Source: Mesostigma viride
Taxonomy: Eukaryota; Streptophyta; Mesostigmatophyceae; Mesostigmatales; Mesostigmataceae
DNA length: 64,000 bases
Direction of reading: 5' to 3'
Assembly: GCA_009746045.1 (NCBI GenBank)
Contig: RPFO01000104.1
Coordinates: forward strand, 3,759,666-3,823,665
The position numbers and the translations under genes are program-made. Positions 42,865-53,699 of the stretch are shown here, piece by piece. Numbering within the stretch: position 1 is the stretch's first letter; each line of letters opens with the position of its first letter. The notes below the pieces were generated by a model. It did no database searches. It was not told the DNA's origin and worked only from the letters and a program-made list of their open reading frames with translations.

Positions 42865-43998
42865 GAGTAAGTAAGTAAGTAAGTAGTAAGTACTTGCGTG
42901 TCATGCGCAAAGGCATGCCACGGAGTACTATGCTAATCTCATTAGAAAAATAATTACACAAAAGTTTAAACAAATATCGTCTGCATCATCCCCCAACCGT
43001 TAAGCACTAGATGGGGATGTAATCCTCATCCGAGCTGTCCTCTCCTGTAATGGCAGACGAGGCGGTAGTGTAGCGGCTATCCTCAGGACCAATAACCTCC
43101 ACCTGCGGACTTCTACCCTGGCTAGCAACGGGCCGCGGGGCCCGTGGGGAGTGCTCTGTGATGATTAGAGCCCATAAATATGTATTTATGGAGAAACATA
43201 ATTTACAGAAACGAGACCGGCATGTGCACAACATAAGGAAACTGCACCCACAGAGAAGGACCGTAAATAAAAGAGTCAGCATGGCAGGCAAGGACCGAGC
43301 CAACACTAGCATATAGAACTACGACTACATGCAGCAACACCTCTGCCGGCCCACCAGGCCAGGGAATTAAATGGCCTGTACGGCCGCCTGGGTCGCAACA
43401 AAGTCGGCGCACGGACGCGGTGGAATAACCCATCAGCCACCATACGCGGGTTCGAGGGCGAGGGACAAGCGCTGCCGCGCCAATACGAGGACCATGCATG
43501 TCCGGGCAGACCACGGGGCAGTCTGACCCTAGAGGTCGCCGCGGTCTTCCTGCCGCTCGGGCAGCACTCGTGACAAAACTCTGACGTCTTGGGGCCCATG
43601 GCCCCGAACTCCCCAAGGACAAAGCGGATGACCCGGTGGTGGGGCCGGGCCCCACATTGGCGCACTCAGGAGGCAAACTTGTCGCGCTCGGCTACTGCGA
43701 CAGCAGCGCGCGCCGGCATCCACAGGCACCCGGAGGATGATGCGAGCGGAGAGCGGCCGAGCTGGCATGCATGGAGACATCGATATAAGGAGGTGGCAAC
43801 CCTACCCATCGTAGTGAAGCTGCAAGCACGGTAATGTCGGGCTGGTGGTGGGGTGAATAGAGGTCGGCCGGCCCATCCGCGTCCTCACACAGTAAGTAAG
43901 TACTTGAGTGTCATGCACATGGGCATGCCACGGAGTACTATGCTAATCTCATTAGAAAATAATGACACAAATTAGTTACAAATATCGTCTGCGTCATT
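42865..43998 (-). mobile_element. Minus-strand retroelement fragments with (TTAC)n tails
   Basis: Two copies of the same 3' end, each starting from (AAGT)n on the plus strand and including GGCATGCCACGGAGTACTAT and CAAATATCGTCTGC, lie at 42868-42985 and 43885-43975. Between them a minus-strand peptide (RYTTASSAITGEDSSDEDYI) repeats one next to the reverse transcriptase remnant at 45420-45510. No intact gene is present. Confidence 0.65.
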
Positions 43999-45512
43999 AA
44001 ATTAAAATTAAATTATAACATGCCTCCGTTGGGAGATCATGTAGCACATATTCCTTGATGGGTGGTGGAGTGGGGAGAGCCGCGTAATCGAACTAACCTA
44101 ACGCTAATCTAGTAGCTAGTCTAGAAAAATCCTAACTACCCTACTTATCAAAACGCCTCCTCCTCTTGGGGGGAGGTGGTTTGCCCACAGGGTCGGGCGT
44201 GTTGAGCCTTGACAATCTTCTTCCACCGCGTCTTGTTCTGCATGGCAGTCCAAAGAAGGGAGAGAGAGTGGATGCGGTATTCAAACTGGGCTGGGACCAC
44301 TAGGTCATCCAGCAGCAACATCTGTACGTAGTTCGTGACATGTTTCCCGACCTTTTTGGCAATGCCCTTGGGGCCGGCCAGGCCAGGTCAGAATGTGCCG
44401 CCCTGGCTGGCCAAGCCGCTGGGGGCCTGCCAGACCAAGGGCGGTGTCGACCTGGCTGGTGCGAGCAAGGTGTCCTACAAATGCTATCCTACGCTGTCTA
44501 ATCTCGTCCGAAATACGAGGCATGCCCTGATACAAAGACTCTGATGATGGGCGCTTGGAAAACCCTACGTTCAGGACCTGTCGGAGCATCCTGTAAACTG
44601 TGCCGTCTAGCCTAGCTGCCAGTGTGGGTGTGAGTGTCCAGGCCTCGGCGCCATACGTGAGCACCGTGAGGACGATCGAGGACCTTGAAGAGCATGCGCT
44701 TGCGGTGCTCGCGCGCCCAGGCCCTTGGAGTGCCAGTAGGTGTTGAGCGAACGAAGCCTAGCCGGCCCAGGCCAGGCCGGCAATGCGAGTGTCCACATCG
44801 TCGGCGGTGTTGACCAGCTAGGGAGCCAACTCCCCAGCAGTTTGAAGCGATCGCGGAACGGGACCGTCGTCCCGTCGAGCAGGCGCGGCAGCGGCGGTGT
44901 ACTGGAGGCCCCAATCACCATCGCCTCAGTTTTGACACTGATCTCCAACCCCACCGCCCTCGCCTCCAGGCCCAGACAGTCCAGCCAGGTCTGAATGTGC
45001 TCGGGGCGCGCGATGAGGGTGGTGTCATCCGCATAAATCAGGTCGGCCAGGCGGTAGCCAGGTTCAACCCCGCCGTGCTCTTTCTCGTTAAGGATGTCCA
45101 ACCAAGCCTGGCTCGAACCCCTTATTAAGAGCAGTAACTGAAGCGCACGTGCTCGGCGCATGACGTGATCCACGACAATAATGAACAGGTATGGGGACAG
45201 GACACAACCTTGCCACACCCCGTGGTGAAGGGGGAATGGTGGGGTGGTGCCTTAATTCCGAAGTCCGCACTACTGCCTGTGAGCCCTCATACAGTCGGCG
45301 AATGGCAGCAATAAACGCAGGTGGCACTCGATCCAGAGCTAGGATGGCCCAAAGAGCCTCCCAGAGGACCGTGTCAAAGGCCTTGATATAGTCATGCCCC
45401 AACCAAATAGCCACTAGCCAAGGGGGAATATAATCCTCATCTGAGCTGTCGTCTACTGTAATGGCAGACGAGGCGGTAGTGTAGCGGTCATCCTCAGGGG
45501 CAATAATCTCAC
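43990..45512 (-). mobile_element. Non-LTR retrotransposon remnant with reverse transcriptase
   Basis: This is the longest reverse transcriptase remnant in the window. On the minus strand, in order: DRYTTASSAITVDDSSDEDY, HDYIKAFDTVLWEALWAIL, a frameshift, GCVLSPYLFIIVVDHVMRRA, RLADLIYADDTTLIARPEHI with the catalytic YADD codons at about 45024-45035, another frameshift, LTYGAEAWTLTPTLAARLDG, MLRQVLNVGFSKRPSSESLY and RRIAFVGHLARTSQVDTALG. The element ends with CTCCCAACGGAGGCATGTTA and an AATTTAATTT tail. Several frameshifts make it a pseudogene. No endonuclease domain was seen, consistent with 5' truncation. Confidence 0.85.
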
Positions 45513-46525
45513 ACTTGATGGTGGAGTCGGTGGGGAAAGACCGACTCGACGTACCAATTAAGGCACACACCACCCGGAGGAGAGCGGTACCTATGGATAT
45601 CTCCAATGGAGATAGAGAAACCAGTTCTGGTTCTGCTGAGTGCTGACCACGCATGCATGCACGCGATGTAGTGCGTCCTAGTACTATATCGAAAGCAAGC
45701 ATGCCGGCGCCGTGCCGAGAGTTTACGGGGCAAACAGCTGGTGGCGGATGCCGGGCCGGCCTCGGAGGGCGTCAAGGGCTGGAAACAGCATGATCGAACA
45801 AAGGGTACATGGCCGGATCGAGGGCGCGGAGGTAATAATGCGGACCCCACGCTGCCATCAAGGGAAACGGAGTGAAGCTAGCCAAGCTCGCCCGCCTCCG
45901 GTCGTTCAAGCTCGCATGCAGACCCATGTCCAGTACGTCGGCACATGCAGCTAAGTATACCCGCGTTGGTCTTTTGTGGTAAATTTTTCGTGAACGCAGG
46001 CAGGGAAGACACTGGGACTGACGACATTGGACACGCCGGGCTGGCCCAAGGGCAGGCGACAGTGGACGGCCTGAGCGGGGCGGACGAGGTCGCAGGCCTG
46101 TTCAGGATCCCGAGGTGGGAATCCTGTGCACCGCCTGGCGCCTGAACAAAGGGGAGGGAAGGGCCGCGGGGATGCCCGGGTGACGTACCAAGTCACGGGG
46201 ATGGCGCTGACGGCGCTTGGTCATCGGGAACAAACGGCGGATCTCGTGCAATTCATTTCCCTGAGGACTTATCGGCTCACGTTAGGCCTGCAGTTACGTG
46301 TAGTTAAATTTAAATTAAATTGAAAATTGGTGAGACCCACTCCGGCCCCCTTCCTCGTCGACTGCAAGAGCAGTACATGTGGTAAATCAGCACATTTTAG
46401 AGTTTTTCCTGGTTTGTCAGTAATATGGAGGCAGATGGTATAGTACGCAACACACTGGCGGCTACACATGCATGACGGTCCGCAACGTACACACTGGCGG
46501 CTAAGCTAGCTATACGGCACGGTTT
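45513..46525. other. Stretch between retroelement remnants, nothing recognised
   Basis: No supported gene. The open frames are short and lack conserved motifs. The segment may contain older retroelement sequence, but I cannot assign it. Confidence 0.4.
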
Positions 46526-47165
46526 ACAGGATGCTCCGACAGGTCCTGACTGAATGTAGGGTTTTCCAAGCATAGGTCATTAATTAGAGTCTTTTTACCA
46601 GGGTATGCCTCGTATTTCGGACGAGATTGGCAGTGTACTGATAGCATTTGTAGGACATCTTGCTCAAACCAGCCAGGTTGACACCGCCCTTGGTCTGGCC
46701 GGCCCCCAGCGGCTTAGCCAACCAGGGCGCGGCATATCTTGACCTGGCCTGGCCCCAAGCAAGGACATTCCCAGGAAGCTAGGTAAACCTGCCATGCAAA
46801 CTACATCCAGATGTTGCTGGCCGACCTAGTGGTCCCAGCTCAGTTTGAATTCATGTCCTGTTCTAACACCGCACCCACTCCCTCTCCCTACTTTGGTCTG
46901 CGCCATGCAGAACAAGAAGAGGTGGCAGAAGATTGTCCAGGCTCACACGCCAGCCCCTGTTGGCAAGCAAGCCACCACCCCCCAAGAGGAAGGGGCGTTC
47001 TGCTGAGACAGCTGAGTAGTGTAGTTAGGATTTTCTGAACTAGATATAGCTTAGAGTTAGTAGGAATAGTTTGATTACGCGACTTCTCCCACCTCCACCT
47101 ATGCACCCAAGGAATATTTGCTGCATGATCTCCCAACGGAGGCATGTTATAATTTAATTATTTTT
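46526..47165 (+). mobile_element. Plus-strand LINE 3' fragment
   Basis: It begins ATGCTCCGACAGGTCCTGAC and carries decayed codons for PRISDEIG and VGHLAQTSQVDTALGLAGPQ. A 3' UTR ends CTCCCAACGGAGGCATGTTA and a TAATTTAATTATTT tail. It is the same family as 43990-45512 in opposite orientation, with frame disruptions throughout. Confidence 0.75.
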
Positions 47166-47169
47166 TATT

Positions 47170-47420
47170 TTCATGGTACGCAAGGATCGATGGCAAGTAG
47201 TGATGAAGGAGACCACCCCCAAGTCTGTGGGGGCTCGATCCGCGTGTGACCGCGTATCCATGGCATTCACAGCGATTCGGGCTGTGGGGCGTGGTGCCCA
47301 CGACCCTGTAACTACTAGGACCTAGTAGATAGCTTACACAACCCATTCCATCCCATGTTCCCCTCCCGGACTGTTGGCCACTGAGGACTTATGCTCACGT
47401 GTCGCAGTCAGGTGTCTATT
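47170..47420 (+). mobile_element. Plus-strand LINE 3' end with CACGTG hairpin tail
   Basis: The start encodes MVRKDRWQVVMKETTPKSVG. It continues through CCATCCCATGTTCCCCTCC to GCTCACGTGTCGCAGTCAGGTGTCT and ATTAATTAATTTA. It is the direct-orientation counterpart of the minus-strand copy at 28014-28330. The terminal hairpin here carries two mismatches. Confidence 0.7.
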
Positions 47421-47619
47421 AATTAATTTAGATTAATTTAGAGTTTTTCCTTTGCCTTGATGAGCTGCTTTTGAGAGCTAGCCATAACATGCAGGATGCC
47501 CTTTCGGTGAGAGATCGAGTGCACATTGTCATATTTTCATTTAGCTAGTTGTTTGAAGGACGTACTGGCTGCGACCTGGTAAGGCCTACAAAGCCAGCTT
47601 GAATCATCGCATAACTAGC

Positions 47620-48066
47620 CACATTAATTAATTGATTAATTAATATTATAAACACGTGCTCCCGTTGGGGAGTCACGGAGCGCCGAAGTGCTTTTAATCC
47701 CTGTGCGCGTGCACTACAGGCTCGAAAGGGCAGAGACCCCCAGTCTCCTTCATGCCAAAGGCATGCCACAGCTGCATTCGGGCGCGCTAGCTAAAGGACA
47801 GGCTAACGATCCGGCAAACTGTGGGTGCAATAAGACCCATGTGAGCGTGGCATAACAAGTAGCGTGGGCAAGTAATCTGAACATAGCCAGGGCGTAGCGT
47901 GGCTGTAAAGGACTAGGCTAAGGCTATCTATGGCTGGTTGTGTAACTAGCCACATAGTAGTATACTATGTGAGACAACTATTCATGGACTCATATACGTT
48001 TAATTAATCGACTCGTGCTCCCGTTGGGGAGTCACGGAGCATTAACCCCGATGGATGGATGGATGG
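47620..48066 (-). mobile_element. Two minus-strand LINE tails
   Basis: At about 47625-47890 an AATT-type tail, GTGCTCCCGTTGGGGAGTCA and the downstream block GGTGCAATAAGACCCATGTG match 28810-29000. At 48003-48065 a second, very short copy carries the same hairpin, GCATTAACCCCGATGG and four GGAT units. The latter directly abuts the 5' leader of the second ORF1 element. Confidence 0.7.
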
Positions 48067-48226
48067 AGCCACGAGGTGCCTATCCTCAGCCAAGAGGTAG
48101 CCATGGCTGACGGCGGAGCTCATAGCTTTCACGTTTGGGCACCAGTTTCGGCTGTGACTATCACAATCGCTTCGTCTTTCTAAGACGCACACGCTGATAT
48201 AATTTTCCGAAGCTATTACGCAATAT

Positions 48227-51200
48227 ATGGCGAGCAAACGCTCCTCCGCGCAACGCAGCCTGGTGGCTGTGCTAAGCCCTGAAAATACGTCTGCAGCCAA
48301 GGTCGGCTGCAGCTTCGCCCTCCGGCCCATGCAGAAGGCATGCAGCGGCGCCACTAGCCAAGCTCTAGTGGTCGCCCAGCCCCCTCCCGGGCTGGCCTCG
48401 CCCGCAGCGTCGCCTGAACCCAAGCGCAGTCGCCCTGCCGAGCCGAACAGGAAAACGTTCGACTTTGACGCCAGCCAGCCCGGCCTTTTTGACAAGCTAA
48501 ACCACGACAAGATCCTGAGCTACGTGTTCTGCGGATCGTATGCCTCGCTTCTTGAACTGTGCAAGCAGCTCTTCAGTCCACCAAGCTAGGTCGCCTCGTC
48601 GATGCTTTCCAGAGGCGCGCCTACAACCTCGACTCCATCCTCACCCTCCGCCGCCACCACCTTCAGATACGCGCCCTCTTCTCCCTCGATCTGGCCCCCT
48701 CAGCCCCTCACCACCACCTTAACCGAATCCTCCATCCGCTCACTCAGGAGGCACTCGAGCAGCACGTGGCCCCCATCGAGCTGTGCACAGATGTGGCGGC
48801 CATGGGCAGTACGCTGACTGCCGAGCTCCCCCTCCTCTCCACCATCTCCACCGCCACCTCCACCCTCCTCGCCTCCTCCACCGCCACCACCCCCTCCTCC
48901 GCCGCCATCACCGCCCAGCTCCACGACATCGACCAGCGCCTCAGGGACAATGCCATTGCCATCGAGGTCCTGCAAAACACCGCAGGCCTCATCGCCCAGG
49001 CGGTGAAGGACATTGCCGCCAATCCAGCCCTCGCTGGCCCGGCTGGCGATGCTCCTCCCACCCAGACCTGGGCGGACATGCTTAAGCAACACACCACCTC
49101 CACCACCTCCGCAGAACGTTGCAGCACAGCTCCAGCAGCAGAAGCTCGACCTCCTCCGCTAGGAGGCCGAGCTCGCCATGCAAGCGCAGCCTTAACGTCA
49201 TACTCAAGAACTTCGACATGGAGGAAGGTGAGAATTCAGAGAAGCTTGCACGTGCATTTGAGAGCAAAATCCTTGATCGCATGGGCCTTCTTGGTGAGAT
49301 TAAGCTGGTCGCCCACCGCCTTCCCCGCGCGCGGGGTAAGGCCGGGGCACCCCCGCTTCTTCTCATCTTTAAGACCCCAGCGGACAAGATTTCGTTTCTC
49401 AGACGCCGCAAGCGGCTCGAGAACACTCCCTTCACCGTGGGCGACGACTTGACCCCGGCGCAGCAACAACGGCGACGGGAGCTATGGCCGACTTACCTCC
49501 AGCTCCGGCAGACCAAGGCGCAGTGTGAGCCAGTACGGCAATACGGCAATACGGCAAAACCTCGGCGTATTGCGTATTGCCGTATTATACGCGTATTATA
49601 CGCGTATTATACGCCAAAAAAAAAAAAGTGGTTTTTTGACCGGAAAAGTGGATTTTCAATTAGGATAAAATATTCTAAGGTGTTTATCCCATGGGCGTGC
49701 CTCTCAAAAACTCTAGCTAATGTCTCAATCTTGATGAAAAACAATACAATGCACGTAGAGGTCGCCGGTAGCCGTTTGACACTCACTTGGTTGTCTCATC
49801 AATTGTATGAAGTGTAATTAATTAATTAATTAGTTAATTATCACGTGACTGCGTCACGTGGGTGCCAATACAAAGTAGAGGAACCTTCAACCCCTGTACA
49901 CAATGAGAGGGAGGGAGGGCGCCCTAGCTTCTCTCACTGCCACCGCCCACCAGTCGGTGGGCAGGCCACATCGAGCGCTCTATCCACATCACGGGGCCGG
50001 GGCGCATCACTGTGGGACAACCATTATTAACGATACCAGAGGTAGGCTGAAGCATAGCTGATGCTGTACAAGAAAGGTGAAGTGGGCTCAACGGGCGTCT
50101 GCTAAGGCATAAGCAAATGGCCACGCTGAGCCATGGCTGGGCTAATGTGATTGCGTTCATGCCACTCTAAACCGTTGGGGCTACTCTAAGCCGTTGGGGC
50201 TAGATCAGTATACTATGCTCGAGAAATACATGGCAAGTCATGCTATAATGTAAAAGCTATGTCGATTGCCCTCTTCTAGACAGCTGGCTAGAATCTATTC
50301 TGGGGGAGCCCTAGGGGGTGTCGACAGTTTGTTGTTTACATAAAGGTCATGAAGTGTGATACTCATCCACTGCATGGTATATAGATTGCTAATTGAACTA
50401 ATTCCTTATTACAACCATGAACTTATTGATAGGTATACGATTCGACCCAAAACCTTGATACAGTATGCAATAAAACGTGAACAGGATAGCACATACCAGA
50501 TCAAAACCGCAGATTAATTACCTTCCTTGCTGGAGCTAGCCGGATGCCCACCTCATCGATGTAGCTGCGAGCCGCTTTCCTGGCCGTCGTCGCCAATAAA
50601 ACATGTCAGCAATATATTTTACACATCTATCCGCGTACAAACGTATCGACTTATTTCCCGCCTAGTAACAGTTAGCACATGCACGGCGACCGACCTGGTC
50701 GCTGATCAAACGAGGTTGCTGCACCGAGCATAGGGTCGAGACATATCTGCGCACACCCAGGCGTTGCCTGCCAATGATATACGCTGTTTAGGACCTATGG
50801 ATCATGCCTGCAAAATTGCAGTTCAAAATGTCAAGCCATGCTCCCATACCAGTCAGATTTCTGCACCTCCATGGCCGCGGAGGTCAACTATCATATTTAT
50901 GCAAGTCGGTCTCGTTTTGCCATCGTTTACCCACGCCGTCAACTGGCAGAGATGACAAGCGGGACCAACCGTAGGCCCGTACTCCCCAAGTACGGTTCAG
51001 GCTGCGTACCTGCCTAGGTCAGCAACGCCAAAACTAGCTCTGGCGCCAAATTCCGGAGCCGGGCGCCGTATAATACGCGAAAAATACGTATTATGCGCCG
51101 TATTTGCGTTGAGAACGCAATACGGCGTATTTCTAGTACGTTAGTACGCCAAACCTCGCCGTATTGTATAATACGGCGTATTTACCGTATTATACGGCGT

Positions 51201-51330
51201 ATTGGCGTACGCTGCCAAGGCGGGTCAGCCGGTGTACTGGAATGGGTCGGCTGTCTACGTCGGCCACAAGTCCTGGCACGCGACCCCAGCGACCACCGCG
51301 GCCCCAGCGACACCAGACGCCCCAGCTTAG
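48227..51330 (+). pseudogene. Disrupted LINE ORF1 copy
   Basis: Starting MASKRSSAQRSLVAVLSPEN, the reading frame shifts near 48580 and again near 49110, contains a TAG in the expected frame near 49163, and is interrupted at 49520 by a 1.69 kb insertion. The RRM-like block (LPRARGKAGAPPLLLIFKT) and the Arg-rich block QQQRRRELWPTYLQLR are recognisable, as is the C-terminal GQPVYWNGSAVYVGHKSW after the insertion. The protein cannot be made. Confidence 0.85.
49513..51222. mobile_element. Non-autonomous hAT-like DNA transposon with 8 bp target duplication
   Basis: The direct repeat CCAAGGCG flanks the insertion (49513-49520 and 51215-51222). The element itself spans 49521-51214 (1694 bp). Its ends are imperfect inverted repeats: the left begins CAGTGTGAGCCAGTACGGCA, and the right, reverse-complemented, begins CAGCGTACGCCAATACGCCG. 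Subterminal regions are dense in short motifs such as AATACGGC and CGTATTATACG in both orientations. An 8 bp duplication, CAG-starting ends and repetitive subterminal motifs are hallmarks of the hAT superfamily. No transposase is encoded. The interior includes a fragment of a CACGTG-hairpin LINE tail (about 49820-49895). Confidence 0.85.
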
Positions 51331-51786
51331 GGGAATACAGCAGTAGTAGTGTAGAATAGTTAGACCGTGGCCTTGTACATGCACGCCTACTACAGGCACC
51401 GACTATACCAGCTGACTCATGAACATTACTTAGTCATGTACATGAGTGCCCATGACGCGCCACACACCAGATGATGCCTAGCTTTATTATTTAGTTATGC
51501 TGTGACTACTCAGAGAGCCACTCTCTGCTGAGAAGCCATGCCTTAGCTTTTGTACATAGCCATGTTGATCTTCCCTCCCCATGACAGGCTCCCCCTCAGC
51601 TGGGCATAGCTTGATAGATCACGGGGGTGCAGGTGCCCTGGTGCACCTCGAGCAAGTGTCGTTTACATTCCCACCCTTGCAGGAAGTAGCTTAGAATGTA
51701 TTAAAAGCCATATGCCCCTTCTCTGGGATATGTGCTACATTTACTCCCAACGGAGTTATGTTCCTAATTAATTAATTAATTAATTA

Positions 51787-52083
51787 ATGGATTGATGGAT
51801 GGATGGATGGACGGACGGACGGACGGACGGACGGACGGACGGACGGACGGACGGACGGACGGACGGACGGACGGACGGACGGACGGACGGACGGACGGAC
51901 GGACGGACGGACGGACGGACGGACGGACGGACGGACGGACGGACGGACGGACGGACGGACGGACGGACGGACGGACGGACGGACGGACGGACGGATGGAT
52001 GGATGGATGGATGGATGGATGGATGGATGGATGGATGGATGGATGGATGGATGGATGGATGGATGGATGGATGGATGGATGGG
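51787..52083. repeat. GGAT-GGAC-GGAT tetranucleotide array
   Basis: A few GGAT units, then more than 40 perfect GGAC units (about 51809-51994), then more than 20 GGAT units. The left flank is the AATT tail of the plus-strand ORF1-only element and the right flank is a minus-strand LINE 3' end, the same arrangement as at 8600-10500. The sharp internal change of unit suggests a recent local expansion of one variant. Confidence 0.98.
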
Positions 52084-52340
52084 TACACGCAATCCTACCG
52101 GTCTAAGCTATGTACAAGCCATATACAAAAACAATCCTATTCTATATCTATGGTGCTAGCGACCCTAGGGGTCGTGTGTAGCATGCCTCCCGCGTTTGCA
52201 AACACGCTCCTTCCCCACTGCAGGGGGGTTGTTGTCCTCTATGACCTGGGCCCACTTGACCTGTCTCAAGGACATAACTTATCTCAAGTCTCATTAGTTG
52301 AAGCGCATCCCCGCAGGGCCCACCCAGCAGGCACACATGG
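52084..52340 (-). mobile_element. Minus-strand LINE 3' fragment next to the array
   Basis: On the minus strand it encodes [20 protein letters not shown] and [11 protein letters not shown] before a stop, then TAGACCGGTAGGATTGCGTG and the CATC array. It is the counterpart of 10294-10500 and of the plus-strand fragment at 8300-8530. Confidence 0.75.
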
Positions 52341-52403
52341 CCTTCGGCGCTGTGCTGCCACGAGGCAAAATAATAGCAATATCAAGACAGCTCGTCCGGT
52401 CCT

Positions 52404-53690
52404 TTACATAAACAACACATACAGTGCGGATAATAGCAACGAGGCGAGGGTCACCGATGCCAGACCAGGGACAAGGGGCACCCCTCCATTGTTTGGGTTC
52501 GGCGCGCAGCACACTCCTCCACTGTCTGTGTCGATCGATGCGGCTGCCAGGTCAGCCGTGTACAGCCTGTAGCTGCTCGACAAGCCACAGCGGCGGATCG
52601 CATCCTGAAACGCGGTGTCGTTGCGGCACGCGGGGATGCTGGGCCCAAAGTTGAACTCGTCCAGGTACCCCCTGGAGATGTTCAGCGTGCATATGTCCAC
52701 TGTCGTCCGCAACGCCGACGCAACCTTGCCGGCCTCGGTTACGGCGGCCGAGAGACAGGTGCAAGCATAAGAGGCCGTCTCGTTGAACACGGGGCAGCGG
52801 CCCATGTGGTCAAGGCCCGCAAATCGGCGGCAATCGGGATAACCCGCCATTGCACTCACGTTGCCGCGCACCGCCGCCAGCGTGCCCTCGATGCTGTCCC
52901 GGCACTCGGCCGAGACGGCAAACGGCTCCGCGACCGCCTGGCAGGGGGGGGACTCGAGCACCGACCGCGCGTGCGCGATCATGCCAGCTGTCATGTTGGC
53001 GCATGAATCCTGCATGGTCGCGGTGCCAGCCTGGAGCTCCATCATGTTGACACACGCGGTGATGTTCCCCAGGGACGCCTGGTATTCGGCCCGGACGCTC
53101 CCGAGCGCCTCGGCGCACGTGTAGTTGGCGCGCGGGGGAATGAAGGTGGTTCCGTTCAATCGGGCCCTGAAAGCGCCGCAGACGGCGGAATTAATGAGAG
53201 AGGTCAGAGTCCGGTGGGCGCGGAGCATGGACTCCAGACAGGGCTGCTGGTTTGTGAGAGCGAGGATGCCGTCGTCGCCCGTGGAAATTGCGTCTTGGCA
53301 GGACGGCAGCGCGAGCAGGTTGCTCACGGGAGACAGCGCATATATCATCTCGGCGTCGCATGGGAGGGGCTGGATGGGAGGGAGGGATTCGCATTCCGGG
53401 AGGCGCGGCATTTGCATGTTTGACAGCGCGCTTGCCATCGACAAGGCGCAAGCTTCGTTGAAACCCTGGGTCAGCAGGTTCGGGCAGGCTGGGAAACTCA
53501 TGAGCGGGTTCGTGCTGAGCAGCGCCCTCACCATGGCCTGCATGCATGCCTCGCTGATTTGCGGGATTGTAACCTGGGATAACACGGTGCCGGCCGGGGC
53601 CAGGACGAGGAAAGCCAGCAAAACGCAGCGACTAAGACAGCCCCTCACCGGCGATCTCTCCGGAAGCTTACTATCTAAATTGAAAGCCAT
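52404..53690 (-). CDS. Secreted Cys-rich glycoprotein, probably GPI-anchored, 428 aa
   Basis: An intronless frame of 428 residues starts [13 protein letters not shown]; an upstream Met at 53735 would add 15 residues. A signal peptide follows ([18 protein letters not shown]). The mature part has more than 20 cysteines, many in repeating contexts of about 40 residues such as [40 protein letters not shown] and IPACRNDT, suggesting degenerate repeated modules. Several N-glycosylation sequons occur (NGT, NYT, NIT, NMT, NVS, NET, NIS, NDT). The C-terminus ends in a small-residue stretch and a hydrophobic tail ([19 protein letters not shown]), as in GPI-anchored proteins. I do not recognise the family. 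It probably acts at the cell surface. Confidence 0.65.
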   Translation of the reverse strand: MAFNLDSKLPERSPVRGCLSRCVLLAFLVLAPAGTVLSQVTIPQISEACMQAMVRALLSTNPLMSFPACPNLLTQGFNEACALSMASALSNMQMPRLPECESLPPIQPLPCDAEMIYALSPVSNLLALPSCQDAISTGDDGILALTNQQPCLESMLRAHRTLTSLINSAVCGAFRARLNGTTFIPPRANYTCAEALGSVRAEYQASLGNITACVNMMELQAGTATMQDSCANMTAGMIAHARSVLESPPCQAVAEPFAVSAECRDSIEGTLAAVRGNVSAMAGYPDCRRFAGLDHMGRCPVFNETASYACTCLSAAVTEAGKVASALRTTVDICTLNISRGYLDEFNFGPSIPACRNDTAFQDAIRRCGLSSSYRLYTADLAAASIDTDSGGVCCAPNPNNGGVPLVPGLASVTLASLLLSALYVLFM

Positions 53691-53699
53691 GTGTAGATT

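Larger units (their letters stand above)
48067..51790 (+). mobile_element. Second ORF1-only element, split by a hAT-like insertion
   Basis: The leader, ORF and 3' end match the copy at 5700-7640. The ORF runs 48227-49520, resumes at 51215-51330 after the insertion, and the 3' UTR ends ACTCCCAACGGAGTTATGTT with an AATT tail near 51787. As in the first copy, no reverse transcriptase follows the ORF. Confidence 0.85.
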
